Part shown: positions 39,367-48,827 of the stretch, piece by piece | Position numbering within the stretch: the stretch's first letter is position 1 | Layout: each line of letters starts with the position of its first letter | Assembly: GCA_031415695.1 (NCBI GenBank) | Contig: JANOSH010000043.1 | Span: 1-51,395 of the forward strand | Direction of reading: 5' to 3' | Length of the DNA: 51,395 nucleotides | Source: JANOSH01 sp031415695 | GTDB lineage: Bacteria > Actinomycetota > Acidimicrobiia > Acidimicrobiales > Ilumatobacteraceae | The notes under the pieces: model-generated | Seen by the model: the letters and a program-made list of their open reading frames with translations, nothing else | What the model was told of the DNA's origin: nothing | Database searches by the model: none | Made by a program: the position numbers and the translations under genes

Positions 39367-39750
39367 ATGATCGACTGGCCCGGCCTGCGTGCAGCGGCTA
39401 TTCACGCCGCCACCCACAGCTATAGCCCGTATTCCAAGTTCCCCGTGGGTGCCGCCGGCCTTGTTGACGACGGCCGCATTGTCCAAGGGTGCAATGTCGA
39501 AAATGCCAGCTACGGGCTTGGTCTGTGCGCCGAGTGTTCCATGGTGTCGGCCTTAGCGATGAGCGGCGGCGGTCGGCTTGTGGCCGTCGCTACTCGTCTC
39601 GCTAACGGTACGGCCGTGATGCCGTGCGGACGTTGTCGACAGCTCATTTGGGAACACGGTGGAGGCGCGTGCCTCGTCGACGGCAACGGCACGCCGACGC
39701 CTATGGCCGAGATTCTTCCCGGAGCATTCGACGCCAGCGAACTCACGTGA
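39367..39750 (+). CDS. cdd: cytidine deaminase
   Basis: 127 residues from the ATG at 39367 (a GTG at 39361 is in frame). Zn-binding and catalytic motifs are GCNVENASYGLGLCAECSMV, with Cys-Ala-Glu, and MPCGRCRQLIWEHG with the two further Zn cysteines. SYSPYSKFPVGAAGL is the family's substrate-binding start. It deaminates cytidine or deoxycytidine to uridine forms, feeding the uracil phosphoribosyltransferase and general pyrimidine salvage. It follows directly after the mobile segment. The peroxidase-related gene converges on it, with one base between stops. Confidence 0.93.
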   Translation: MIDWPGLRAAAIHAATHSYSPYSKFPVGAAGLVDDGRIVQGCNVENASYGLGLCAECSMVSALAMSGGGRLVAVATRLANGTAVMPCGRCRQLIWEHGGGACLVDGNGTPTPMAEILPGAFDASELT

Positions 39751-39751
39751 C

Positions 39752-40327
39752 TTACGTACGAGCGGTGCGGCCCATAGGGTAGAACTCGTCATTCGGGCGC
39801 AGCGCCATCAGGTGCGCCATGCGGTTCGACAGCGCGAAGAACGACGTAATGGCACCAATGTCCCACACGTCGTCGTCGGTGAACGCGTGACGTTTGAGCT
39901 CGTCGAGATCATCGTCGTCGAGCAGTTCGGGTGTGCGAGCCAGCTTCACAGCAAACGCCAGCATCGCCGATTGTCGCGTCGTTATCGACGCCGATCGCCA
40001 ATGGGTCGCCACCTCGTCGGCCAGCGTGGGTGACTTGGCTCGTATTCGCAGGATGGCGCCGTGAGCGACTACGCAGTACATGCAATCGTTCTGCGCCGAT
40101 GTAGCAACAACGATCATTTCGCGTTCGGCTTTGCTGAGCCCGCCGGACCGTTCCATCAAGGCATCGTGGTAAGCGAAGAAGGCCCGCCACTCGTCGGGGC
40201 GATGGGCCAGTGCCAGAAAGATATTGGGCACAAAGCCCGACTTGTCTTGAACCTCAACGATTCGGTCACGAATGTCGTCGGGTAGGTCGGCAAGTTCGGG
40301 AATGGGGAATCGGTTGGGAACGGACAT
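39752..40327 (-). CDS. peroxidase-related enzyme (AhpD-like carboxymuconolactone decarboxylase fold)
   Basis: A 191-residue all-helical protein. The redox motif CMYCVVAHG (Cys-x-x-Cys and His) lies near residues 82-90, after 'GGLSKAEREMIVVATSAQND'. DLPDDIRDRIVEVQDKSGFVPNIFLALAHRPDEWRAFFAYHDALM fits the uncharacterised peroxidase-related (AhpD) family. It probably acts as a disulfide-dependent hydroperoxide reductase in the cytosol. The divergent adenosine deaminase gene starts 33 bases away; the pair lies inside the nucleoside salvage block without an evident link. Confidence 0.88.
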   Translation of the reverse strand: MSVPNRFPIPELADLPDDIRDRIVEVQDKSGFVPNIFLALAHRPDEWRAFFAYHDALMERSGGLSKAEREMIVVATSAQNDCMYCVVAHGAILRIRAKSPTLADEVATHWRSASITTRQSAMLAFAVKLARTPELLDDDDLDELKRHAFTDDDVWDIGAITSFFALSNRMAHLMALRPNDEFYPMGRTART

Positions 40328-40360
40328 GTTCGACAGTCTCGCCTATACCCTTGATACATC

Positions 40361-41437
40361 ATGACGCTGAGCAACCAAGTCCTCCAGTCGGCACCCAAGG
40401 CGTTACTTCACGACCACCTCGATGGCGGTCTGCGTCCTGGAACCGTTGTTGAGTTGGCAAGCGAGTACGGCTACACCTCGCTGCCAACGACCGACGTCGA
40501 CGACCTGTCACGGTGGTTTCATCGCGGCGCCAAACGCAACGACCTTGTGTTGTATCTCGAAACCTTCGCTCATACGTGCGGAGTGATGCAGCATCGCGAC
40601 GCCATCGAACGTGTGGCCTACGAATGCGCGGTCGACCTCGCGGCTGACGGGGTGGTCTACGCCGAAGTCCGATTCGCACCCGAGTTGTCGACCGAGGCCG
40701 GGTTGTCGCTCGACGAAGTGGTGCAGGCCATTCTTGACGGTTTCGCCCGCGGTTCTGCCGGTACTCCCCTCACCATTTACGCCATCTGCTGTGCCATGAG
40801 AACCGCAGCGCGCAGCCTGGAGATTGCCGAGTTGGCCGTCAGGTTCCGTGATCGTGGCGTCGTTGGTTTCGACATTGCCGGGGCCGAAGCTGGCCACCCG
40901 CCCACCCGGCATCTCGACGCCTTCAACTATGTAAAACAACAGAACTTCCATGCGACCATTCATGCCGGCGAAGCGTTCGGGTTACCGTCGATCTGGGAAG
41001 CGGTGCAGTTCTGCGGCGCCGAACGCCTAGGCCACGGCGTTCGTATTGTCGACGACATCACGCAGGCGTCCGATGGCACCTGGGAACTTGGCCAACTCGC
41101 CAACTATGTCCGCGATCGGCGAATTCCGTTGGAGCTGTGCCCGACCTCGAATGTGAATACCGGAGTCTGCGCGTCGATCGCCGAGCACCCCATCAAGTTG
41201 CTGCGGCAACTTCGTTTCCGGGTCACGCTCAACACCGACAATCGCTTGATGAGCGACACATCCATGACCAACGAGTTCGTACAATTGCGCGACGCGTTCA
41301 ACTACACGCTTACCGATTTTCAATGGCTCACGGTCAACGCCATGAAAAGCGCGTTCGCGCCCTTTACCGAACGGCTCGCCATCATCGATGGCATCATCAA
41401 ACCGCAGTACGCCTTACTCAGCGCCGCCGCTCTGTAG
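40361..41437 (+). CDS. add: adenosine deaminase
   Basis: A 358-residue ADA family enzyme. Metal and catalytic motifs are LLHDHLDGGLRPGTV (His-x-His), 'ATIHAGEAFGLPSIWEAV' (His and the catalytic Glu), GAERLGHGVRI, LELCPTSNVNTGV and TLNTDNRLMSDTSMTNEF (metal Asp). The HAGE motif is the classical signature. It converts adenosine or deoxyadenosine to inosine forms, which the phosphorylase of this region could cleave. The next gene starts two bases after its stop, so the 2OG oxygenase is probably co-transcribed. Confidence 0.94.
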   Translation: MTLSNQVLQSAPKALLHDHLDGGLRPGTVVELASEYGYTSLPTTDVDDLSRWFHRGAKRNDLVLYLETFAHTCGVMQHRDAIERVAYECAVDLAADGVVYAEVRFAPELSTEAGLSLDEVVQAILDGFARGSAGTPLTIYAICCAMRTAARSLEIAELAVRFRDRGVVGFDIAGAEAGHPPTRHLDAFNYVKQQNFHATIHAGEAFGLPSIWEAVQFCGAERLGHGVRIVDDITQASDGTWELGQLANYVRDRRIPLELCPTSNVNTGVCASIAEHPIKLLRQLRFRVTLNTDNRLMSDTSMTNEFVQLRDAFNYTLTDFQWLTVNAMKSAFAPFTERLAIIDGIIKPQYALLSAAAL

Positions 41438-41439
41438 TC

Positions 41440-42372
41440 ATGGTTCCGGTTGTCGACATAAGCAATCCCAAAGCTGCTGTCACTTCGATCGACGCTGCAT
41501 GCCGAGACGTGGGCTTCTTCAGCGTGGTCGGTCACGGTGTATCCCCATCCGTAATGGCCAATGCCTGGATGAACGCTCGAGACTTTTTTGACCTATCGAT
41601 CGCCGACAAGGTCGAGGTTGCCATGCCGTGGTCGGGCTATCCCTATGGATACTCGCCACTTGCGGGCGAGACACTCACGCGTTCGCTCGGTCTAGTCGGT
41701 TCTCCCGATCTCAAAGAGAGTTTCGCAATTGGACCTGTTGATCGCCCGACCCACGACATTGTCGATCCCGATGAATCCTTCGCGTGGTCCGCCAATCTGT
41801 GGCCCGCGGCACTGACAACCTTTCGTGCATCGTGGGAGGAGTACTTCCGGGCAATGGCCGACCTGTCGGCACGGCTACTGCGCATCATGGCCCAAGCGCT
41901 ACAGATGCCCAGCACCTGGTTCGATCCCCTGATAGATCGACACACCAGTGCCATGCGAGCATTGAACTACCCGGTGCCCGACCACATACTTCCTGGCCAA
42001 ATGGGCGCGGGCGCTCACACCGACTACGGAACTCTCACCGTACTTTTCGCTGACCCGGTCGAAGGTGGCCTGCAGGTACAAGGCATCGATGACGTTTGGC
42101 ACGACGTTCAACCCATGGCGGGCGCGTTCGTGGTGAACCTGGGAGACGCAATGGCTCGGTGGACGAACGACCGTTGGCGTAGCACCATGCATCGCGTCGT
42201 CGTGCCCCAACGGCGGCGACAGTCGATTGCGTTCTTCCACAACGCCAACTGGGACGCGCGCATCGAATGCCTGCCATCGTGTCTGACTGCGGGCGACTCG
42301 CCCCGGTATTCGCCCATCGAGGCTGGCCCTCACCTGATGGCGAAATTTCGTTCAACGGTCAATCCAAGCTGA
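41440..42372 (+). CDS. 2-oxoglutarate/Fe(II)-dependent oxygenase (isopenicillin N synthase-like)
   Basis: 310 residues from the ATG at 41440. The DIOX_N region reads VPVVDISNPKAAVTSIDAACRDVGFFSVVGHGVS; the double-stranded beta helix holds HTDYGTLTVL (Fe ligands His-x-Asp), MHRVVVP (third His) and RRRQSIAFF (Arg-x-Ser for 2-oxoglutarate). The family includes oxygenases that act on amino acids, pyrimidines and secondary metabolites; a nucleobase role would fit the neighbours but cannot be shown. It overlaps the end of the convergent PH-domain gene by 14 bases. Confidence 0.9.
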   Translation: MVPVVDISNPKAAVTSIDAACRDVGFFSVVGHGVSPSVMANAWMNARDFFDLSIADKVEVAMPWSGYPYGYSPLAGETLTRSLGLVGSPDLKESFAIGPVDRPTHDIVDPDESFAWSANLWPAALTTFRASWEEYFRAMADLSARLLRIMAQALQMPSTWFDPLIDRHTSAMRALNYPVPDHILPGQMGAGAHTDYGTLTVLFADPVEGGLQVQGIDDVWHDVQPMAGAFVVNLGDAMARWTNDRWRSTMHRVVVPQRRRQSIAFFHNANWDARIECLPSCLTAGDSPRYSPIEAGPHLMAKFRSTVNPS

Positions 42373-43804
42373 CTCCGCGGCACCGACGAGCAAGCGTAAG
42401 TGCTTGATCAAATGACACATCGCGGGCAACGGCTTGAGCCAGCACCAGGTCGAGGGCAACCGTCGCCAACCCGGACCGACGCTGGAACGGCGATTGCGTG
42501 ATCGAGGTGCTCTGAATCTTTGAAACCGGTACGAGCCGGCGCGATCGCCCCAACCAGCCGCGCCGGATATCGATGACGTCGCGCGTCGAGCCATGCCACA
42601 TTGCCAAATAGGACAGTCGACCAACCACCGCCGACACACCCATAGCGGCCGGCACGCACAGCACCAACCAGCGCGATGTCGGCCAGAATAGCCAGGCGGC
42701 GAAGATCGCTGGCGGCACAAACCATCGGCCTACCCGCAGGATCGCACGCCACAGCGCCGCGCTAGGCGCCCGGTCGAGGTTGGGCCATTCGCCGACGGTT
42801 GGCAACAGTACGGCCACCAGGCGATCGAGGTCGACCGCTCGGGCGACTGGCACCGAGTTGTCGGACGAGCCGACGCCCTGACGGTCCTTGGCATCGAGTG
42901 TGGCGGTCGTACGAATATCTAGAGAGCCGAGCCCGAGAGCCCGGCGCAACGGATTGGCGGTAACGGTGAGCATCTGAATGCGACTCACCGGGACGAGCGA
43001 AGTGCGCAACTCGGTGAGGCCGCGAGTAACGCGGATCTCGCCGCGGGTTTCGGTCATTGTCCAACCGTGGTGTCGTCTCAACGCGGTGAACACGGTGATG
43101 CCGACAATGAACCCGGCTGCGACGATTCCGAGCGCCATCTTCGCGAGGATTCCGAGCACGGGTAGGTCGGGTACGTTGATACCAAAGTCATCGACGAGCG
43201 AGAAAGCCACAGCGATACCGGCCGGAGCTGCGAGTAGGCCACCCCCCGTCAGCGAGCCCCGTATGAGGTCGCCAGACGTCAATGCCAAAAGCGTCCGTTC
43301 CGGTGGCGGCAATGCTGCAGTTCCTACGGCTTGCAGGCGAGCTGCGTCGAGCTTCGAGCGGATGTGTTGGGCTTCGGCGGCCGACACGACCGACAAGCGC
43401 ACATCTCCCTCGTCGGCTGACGCACCGACGAGCTCGATGCGCACAGCGGCAACCCGCGCGATTCGGTGCAACAGGCTCTGGACAACCTCGATCTGTTGCA
43501 CCCGTTCGGCCGGCACGACACGGGTTCGGCGATTAAGAATCCCGGTATGCATTGTGATGTGCGTTTCGTCGACCGCATATGTCGTGGTCCACCAGGCGGC
43601 CAGGCGCCACACCAACAACCCAGTTGCAGCGAGGGCCAATGTTGCCGGGAGTCCCGGTCCCAACCGCCGAATGACAAGAACGGCTGGCAACGCAAACTGG
43701 ACGAGATTTCGAGCGGCTCGAACCGACGAGAACATCGAGAAAATAGGGCTGAGCGGGTGCAGTCGCCGTAGGCCAGGTGCCCCGCTGGCAGCGTCAGGCT
43801 CCAT
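42359..43804 (-). CDS. PH-domain (bPH2) membrane protein, YdbT-like
   Basis: 481 residues from the ATG at 43804, which overlaps the upstream YdbS-like stop by 11 bases. Three hydrophobic regions alternate with bacterial PH (DUF304) repeats: TYAVDETHITMHTGILNRRTRVVPAERVQQIEVVQSLLHRI, then GEIRVTRGLTELRTSLVPVSRIQMLTVTANPLRRALGLGSLDIRT, then RDVIDIRRGWLGRSRRLVPVSKIQSTSITQSPFQRRSGL. This three-domain layout matches Bacillus YdbT, which together with YdbS is linked to membrane stress or bacteriocin resistance. Upstream in-frame residues back to 44062 overlap ydbS and are not used. Confidence 0.9.
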   Translation of the reverse strand: MEPDAASGAPGLRRLHPLSPIFSMFSSVRAARNLVQFALPAVLVIRRLGPGLPATLALAATGLLVWRLAAWWTTTYAVDETHITMHTGILNRRTRVVPAERVQQIEVVQSLLHRIARVAAVRIELVGASADEGDVRLSVVSAAEAQHIRSKLDAARLQAVGTAALPPPERTLLALTSGDLIRGSLTGGGLLAAPAGIAVAFSLVDDFGINVPDLPVLGILAKMALGIVAAGFIVGITVFTALRRHHGWTMTETRGEIRVTRGLTELRTSLVPVSRIQMLTVTANPLRRALGLGSLDIRTTATLDAKDRQGVGSSDNSVPVARAVDLDRLVAVLLPTVGEWPNLDRAPSAALWRAILRVGRWFVPPAIFAAWLFWPTSRWLVLCVPAAMGVSAVVGRLSYLAMWHGSTRDVIDIRRGWLGRSRRLVPVSKIQSTSITQSPFQRRSGLATVALDLVLAQAVARDVSFDQALTLARRCRGVSLD

Positions 43805-44270
43805 CGTCTTGGCCAGCAAGTTGAAGCAGTCGTGACCGCAACTCGGTGGCAACATCGGTGTCGATTCCAGGAATGGTGGAACCCGATGACGCCGACGCTG
43901 TACGCAACGTGAGGCTGACGAGGCCAAAACGACGCTGCAATGGACCCTGTTCCACATCGACTTGTTGAATTCGATGGTACGGAACGCCGACAATAAACCG
44001 CCATATTTTGCCATGACGCAGCTCGAGTGCAGTACCGGTAAACCGATAACCCCAGCTAGCAAACCGTCGGCTGGTTAGGGGCCAACCAATTGCTCCGGCC
44101 AGCACTGTCACCGCTATCCCAGCAAGAGCGACGGCGGTGACGGGACCGTCGGCCATGCGGACCACCAAGGCAGCGATGGCCGTGGCGACCCCCAGTACCG
44201 CAAGAGTGACGGCCAGGCTGGCGCGCCACAACGTGAGCACTCGTGGATGCAGCGGTAGAAATTCGTCCAT
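43794..44270 (-). CDS. PH-domain membrane protein, YdbS-like
   Basis: 158 residues: two hydrophobic helices (LTLWRASLAVTLAVLGVATAIAALVVRM and VTAVALAGIAVTVLAGAIGW) and one bPH2 domain, with FTGTALELRHGKIWRFIVGVPYHRIQQVDVEQGPLQRRFGLVSLTLRTASASS, then PGIDTDVATELRSRLLQLAGQ. Length and layout match YdbS. It is coupled to the YdbT-like gene by an 11-base overlap. The divergent upp gene starts 38 bases from its start. Confidence 0.9.
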   Translation of the reverse strand: MDEFLPLHPRVLTLWRASLAVTLAVLGVATAIAALVVRMADGPVTAVALAGIAVTVLAGAIGWPLTSRRFASWGYRFTGTALELRHGKIWRFIVGVPYHRIQQVDVEQGPLQRRFGLVSLTLRTASASSGSTIPGIDTDVATELRSRLLQLAGQDDGA

Positions 44271-44308
44271 TTGGGCAAGAGCGTAACCCGATCTGCGAAA
44301 CTGCCACC

Positions 44309-44935
44309 GTGCAGATCACCGTCGTCGATCATCCCCTGGCAGCCGAGCGACTCGCTATCTTGCGTGACGCCACTACTCCCAATGCCGAGTTCCGCCAAGC
44401 ACTCGATGGTCTTGGAGGCATGCTGGTCTACGAGGCCACACGTCATCTGCCAACAGTCGACATCACGATTCAGACCCCGCTGGCTGCCGCCGCGTCGCGA
44501 AAGCTTGCCGACGTTCCCATGCTGGTGCCAATCTTGCGTGCCGGTGTCGGCTTAGTAAACCCGGCACTTCGTCTGATTCCCCAAGCCGAGGTTGGCTTCA
44601 TCGGCCTGGCTCGCAATGAAGAAACGCTGCAACCCGACCCGTATCTCGCCAAACTGCCCGAGCGACTCGATGGCCGACACGTCTTTGTGCTCGACCCTAT
44701 GCTCGCCACCGGTGGTTCACTTGAGTACACGTGTCGGCTACTCGTGGCCCGAGGCGCGCCACAGCCATTGACTGTTGTTTGCGTTCTGGCCGCACCCGAG
44801 GGCATTGAGCGCATTCGTCACTGCGGTATCGACGTCAACATCGTTACCGCCGCTATCGACAGCCATCTCAACGATGTCGCCTATATTGTGCCTGGCCTAG
44901 GCGATGCGGGCGATCGCCAGTTCGGGCTCTGGTAG
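44309..44935 (+). CDS. upp: uracil phosphoribosyltransferase
   Basis: 208 residues from the GTG at 44309, which gives the standard UPRT length and N-terminus (QITVVDHPLAAERLAILRDATTPNAEFRQ). VPMLVPILRAGVGLV (about 80-94) and the PRPP-binding loop VFVLDPMLATGGSLEYT (about 131-147) are diagnostic, and YIVPGLGDAGDRQFGL is the uracil-binding end. It makes UMP from uracil and PRPP. With cytidine deaminase nearby it completes part of pyrimidine salvage. It converges on the DUF1501 gene with 13 bases between stops. Confidence 0.95.
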   Translation: MQITVVDHPLAAERLAILRDATTPNAEFRQALDGLGGMLVYEATRHLPTVDITIQTPLAAAASRKLADVPMLVPILRAGVGLVNPALRLIPQAEVGFIGLARNEETLQPDPYLAKLPERLDGRHVFVLDPMLATGGSLEYTCRLLVARGAPQPLTVVCVLAAPEGIERIRHCGIDVNIVTAAIDSHLNDVAYIVPGLGDAGDRQFGLW

Positions 44936-44948
44936 GCCTCGACTCGGC

Positions 44949-47315
44949 TTAGACGTACCAGCCCATCAAGTCGACAATGACGTGGGTTCTACCCCCGTAA
45001 TTGAACAAGTTGATGGCACCGCCAGTCCCGACTGCGGCGATTACTTGGTTCGGGACTGTTTGGCCGGCAACGAAGTTGAGGTTGCTGGCAGTGGGCCGCG
45101 CCACGCCATTCGGGAACACGGTGAGGTACCCACCGCCCGTGGGTTGTGTGACTGTGACGTTGAGCACGACCGCTTTCGCTGTTGGGGGAACGGATCCGAC
45201 GGTCACGACAAGCGGACGGACTTCGGTACTGGCCAGCGGGCCGCCTGTGTTGCGCGTGTCGAGCAGTCGTACTGGGTTGGCCACAACCACCTGACCGGAC
45301 GCGCCGTCGGGGACAAAGTAGCCCATCACATCGACGATAATGTGGGTGTTGCCCGACGAGTTGAAAATGCTGACGCGACCATTTGCGCCCACCTTGGCCA
45401 ACACCAGGTTCGGCACGGTATTGCCCGGCTGGAAGTTCAATAACGATGTTCCGGGACGGCCGGCACCGGTGGGCCATACCGTTACAAATCCACCAGCTGT
45501 TGGTTGCGTGACCGTGACGTTGAGAACAACGGCCGACGGGCCGAACACTGGAACGCCGCCGACGCCTGTTACCGGCAGGTCGTACACGCCGTTGGGGCCA
45601 AGAGGTACCCCGCCGATACGGGTGTCGAGTAGGCGTGATGGCGGCAGCGGCACGAGCGCGGCGCCACCCTTCGTGCTGTAATAGCCGACGACGTCGGCGA
45701 TAAGGCTTACCGGACCACCTTCGGAATAAATGTTGACCCGACCACCCGCTCCCATCTTGGAAAGCACCAGGTTCGGCACGGTTTGTCCCGCCTCGTAGTT
45801 GAGGTGCGATGCCCATGGTCGCGGTTCACCCGTGGGCCATACGGTGATGAAACCTGATGAGGCGGGGTCGGTAACAGTGACGTTCAGAACGACGGAGGTG
45901 ACGTCATTGGGTGGCACCGACCCCACACCACCAACGGCGAGGCTGATCGCCTGTTGCGCCCCCACCTTTGCTCGGATGGCACCGGTTCCATCGCGGGTGT
46001 CGAGTCGACGTTCGGGAACAATGCCGATGAATCGGCCGGGGCTGGTGGGCGGAAGGTCCGGAGGCGTCGCTGTCGAGGGCGCAGAATTGAACAGACTGAG
46101 CCCGCCAAACGTTCCACCGAGCAACTGCTTACTGTCACCCGCCAACCACTGGTCGAACACGGCTGCGTACACAGCCCGAAAGTCCATGGTGGGTTTCGTG
46201 CGTCGATCGCTGTCTAGGTCGCCGAACGATGGGAGGGTGCCGTGTAGGCCGCCTTTTACCCGAGTGCCCAACAACAAAACGTTGTTCGCAGTGCCATGAT
46301 CGGTCCCGTTGCCTGCGTTTCCTTTCGGGGTGCGTCCGAACTCGGACACGACCAGCACAGTGGTGCGGTTGGCGTTGGCCGGCGACAACCCGGCGAAAAA
46401 CGCGCGCAAACCCTGGTCGAGTTGTTGCAGCAATGTGGCGTGGGCGGCGGGTTGGCTGGCGTGATGATCGAAGTCGCCTTCGATGACGCTGATAACCCGT
46501 GTTCCCACGTTTAGTTCGATGAGTCGCGCCGCAAGGGTGAGTTCCTTGATGAATTTCCCGTTCGGCAACGCTGTACCGAAAATAGGTGTCACGTCTCTGC
46601 CGACATCGAGCGCGCTGGTCTGTACTGCCGCTGCCATGTTTGCCCACGGTCCAAGCCCGGTCGGTGCCGCGCCCATGCTGCGAACGGCGTCGTAGAGTTG
46701 CGTTTCCCACAGGTCGGTCTGGGCGCCAAAGTTGGCGGGGAACGTCGAGATTGCGCTGCCGCTCTTACTCGTGCCCACGAGCGACAGTGGAACGTTGTGG
46801 CCGATGTTCACGGCTGTGAGCGGCTGAGAGGTCGTTGCGTCGAGCCATCGACCCAGCCATCCGCTTGGCACACCGTTGACACCGGGCACACCCCTCATCC
46901 ACATCGCAGTCGAGTCAAAATGACTCAGCGAGTTCTCCCTGATACCGAGCCCTTCGACTACGGCGACCTGGCCGTTGTCGAACATCGACTTGACGAACCC
47001 TAACGATGGGTGCAGGCCGTACCCGTCAGTAATCGGCAGGGTTTGCTCGGCCCGGATTGCGAGGCCCTGGCGATTGTCGTAGTAGGCACCGTTCGACGCG
47101 GGAACGACGGTGTTGAGTCCGTCGTTTCCGCCGCCGAGGGTGATAACGACAAGAATGCCGTCCGTTGGGCTGATAGCCGTGCCTGCGTACGCATCAGCCA
47201 AGGGCCACGAGGTCGTGACGGCAAGGCCAGCACCAGTAGCACCGATTGCCTGAAGGAACCGCCGGCGTGAGAGAAGGCTGAGCGTTTCTGCGGTTGAAAT
47301 GTCTTGATCAATCAT
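44949..47315 (-). CDS. DUF1501 protein with Tat signal and three C-terminal RLLDTR repeats
   Basis: 788 residues from the ATG at 47315, preceded by AAGGAG that overlaps the DUF1800 stop. A twin-arginine signal, SRRRFLQAIGATGAG (Arg17-Arg18), precedes the DUF1501 sulfatase-like domain (ILVVITLGGGNDGLNTVVP through TTVLVVSEFGRTPKGNAGNGTDHGTAN). From about residue 430 come three repeats of about 115 residues (starting near 430, 555 and 675), each with R(L)LDTR, VVLNVTVT.P, a GF.TVWP-type strand, N...G.TVPN and H.I.DV.G(Y/W). It would be exported folded and held at the surface. Substrate unknown. Confidence 0.88.
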   Translation of the reverse strand: MIDQDISTAETLSLLSRRRFLQAIGATGAGLAVTTSWPLADAYAGTAISPTDGILVVITLGGGNDGLNTVVPASNGAYYDNRQGLAIRAEQTLPITDGYGLHPSLGFVKSMFDNGQVAVVEGLGIRENSLSHFDSTAMWMRGVPGVNGVPSGWLGRWLDATTSQPLTAVNIGHNVPLSLVGTSKSGSAISTFPANFGAQTDLWETQLYDAVRSMGAAPTGLGPWANMAAAVQTSALDVGRDVTPIFGTALPNGKFIKELTLAARLIELNVGTRVISVIEGDFDHHASQPAAHATLLQQLDQGLRAFFAGLSPANANRTTVLVVSEFGRTPKGNAGNGTDHGTANNVLLLGTRVKGGLHGTLPSFGDLDSDRRTKPTMDFRAVYAAVFDQWLAGDSKQLLGGTFGGLSLFNSAPSTATPPDLPPTSPGRFIGIVPERRLDTRDGTGAIRAKVGAQQAISLAVGGVGSVPPNDVTSVVLNVTVTDPASSGFITVWPTGEPRPWASHLNYEAGQTVPNLVLSKMGAGGRVNIYSEGGPVSLIADVVGYYSTKGGAALVPLPPSRLLDTRIGGVPLGPNGVYDLPVTGVGGVPVFGPSAVVLNVTVTQPTAGGFVTVWPTGAGRPGTSLLNFQPGNTVPNLVLAKVGANGRVSIFNSSGNTHIIVDVMGYFVPDGASGQVVVANPVRLLDTRNTGGPLASTEVRPLVVTVGSVPPTAKAVVLNVTVTQPTGGGYLTVFPNGVARPTASNLNFVAGQTVPNQVIAAVGTGGAINLFNYGGRTHVIVDLMGWYV

Positions 47316-47326
47316 CGTGCACTCCT

Positions 47327-48634
47327 TTAGGCCAACTGCATTTCGGGAAGCATCAGAGCCAACGCCAGCATTTGGCGGCCCTCGGCCCATCCTTGATACA
47401 AGGTGGCTCGTTGTGTCACCAACCACGCGGTGAGCACGGCACGGCTTCGGTCGCTGGGGGCGACAACACCGAGCTGATCGAAAACTCGGGCGACGGCAGC
47501 ATCGACCGACAACGACGTTATTGGTTCAAGCGGTGTCGCACGATTGGCCTGTTCGAGACGCCACGTAATCGCGTTGGCAAACTCGTGCTTCATGCTGGCA
47601 GCAGCGGTCGAGAGCCAGTAGCCGTTGGGTCGCCATCCCGAAACGTTGGGTGGTGAGAACAGGTTTTGACCCATGCTTTCGACCATCCAGGTGACCTGCA
47701 TGAACGTTGCCGATAGCCCTACTTGTTGCAGCACGTTTACGACGTACTCAACCGGCGACCGAACGAGCCCCTGTCGCGCAGTCACGCTCCAAAACTCGTC
47801 GCGAAGCAACAGGGCTCGCAGTACCGGGCGCACTTCGAATCCTCCGGCAACCATCACGTTGGCCAGACCAGCGATCACGGCTTCCGGAGGGTTGGGATAG
47901 GCAAAGAATGTCCACAACTTTGTCGCAAAATGCCGAGCGACTTGTACCCGATGGACCGGATGGTCGAACAGAAAGTTGATGATGTCGGGCCCGTTCCAGG
48001 CTCGCGTTTCGCCGAGGAATGTCGACGGTGTTGCATCGTGGTACTTCGCACGAAACTCATAGAGCTTGGTGATGCGGTTGAGATGGTGACCGGTCCAGGC
48101 TCGGGTGCAAGCCACGACGTCAGGTTCGGTGTATTTGCCCACCCCGAGCAGGAAGAGCTCAAGGAGTTCGCGACCAAAGTTTTGGTTAGGACTCTCGGCG
48201 TAGTTCTCCTCGTTGTCGAGGTACCAGAGCATGGCGGGCTGCACCGCCATGTCTTGGGCCATTGTGCGTATGTTGCCCAGCGCGTACACGCGATGGGCGA
48301 GATGCATGCGCCACAAGTATTCGGCGTCGTGAACCTTGTCGAGCGACGCGGTGAAATGGCCATGCCAGAAAAGGGTCATCTTTTCCACGATAGGTACCGG
48401 AGCGGTGACCATCCGCTCCAGCCACCAGTAGCGCATCGAGTCGACCTTTTCCCATTGGGACAGGTTCGAAAACAGGGCCGTTGGCGTTTCGGGCCAGCCG
48501 ACCGAGCTGTTGTCGAGAATCGAGTCGACGATCTGTTCCCGCGTGTACGGGGCGTATTGCGCCACTCGCGCCGATGTGGCACCAAAACCCGCCCGTCTCA
48601 ACAGATGTGCAATATCTTCAGCCGCTGTGGGCAT
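47327..48634 (-). CDS. DUF1800 domain-containing protein
   Basis: 435 residues from the ATG at 48634, with GGAGG in good position; upstream in-frame residues are not family-like. Signature stretches: DIAHLLRRAGFGATSARVA at the start, VEKMTLFWHGHFTASLDKV, ENYAESPNQNFGRELLELFLLGVGKYTEPDV, 'ARAWTGHHLNRIT', and LFSPPNVSGWRPNGYWLST. DUF1800 is almost always encoded with DUF1501, as here, and the two are presumed to work together outside or across the membrane. No signal peptide is visible in this copy. The stop TAA overlaps the ribosome binding site of the DUF1501 gene. Confidence 0.92.
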   Translation of the reverse strand: MPTAAEDIAHLLRRAGFGATSARVAQYAPYTREQIVDSILDNSSVGWPETPTALFSNLSQWEKVDSMRYWWLERMVTAPVPIVEKMTLFWHGHFTASLDKVHDAEYLWRMHLAHRVYALGNIRTMAQDMAVQPAMLWYLDNEENYAESPNQNFGRELLELFLLGVGKYTEPDVVACTRAWTGHHLNRITKLYEFRAKYHDATPSTFLGETRAWNGPDIINFLFDHPVHRVQVARHFATKLWTFFAYPNPPEAVIAGLANVMVAGGFEVRPVLRALLLRDEFWSVTARQGLVRSPVEYVVNVLQQVGLSATFMQVTWMVESMGQNLFSPPNVSGWRPNGYWLSTAAASMKHEFANAITWRLEQANRATPLEPITSLSVDAAVARVFDQLGVVAPSDRSRAVLTAWLVTQRATLYQGWAEGRQMLALALMLPEMQLA

Positions 48635-48827
48635 CGGTTTACCTCCGCGTGTACCCGACGTGTTCTTGCGACCGCCCAGAAGGAGGTTCGTCAAGAACCT
48701 TGTGATTCGTGTGACACGCCGATGCGCTCTCTGTGCCAATACATAACAGAATGAGACAATTCGTCGGGTGACAGACGTGCATCGGGGGTCACTGCCGGCC
48801 GACGTCGCTCACTCATAGGTTCAATCA

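Noticed and set aside
47723..48754. 343-residue plus-strand frame opposite DUF1800
   Set aside because: Antisense shadow of a well-conserved domain.
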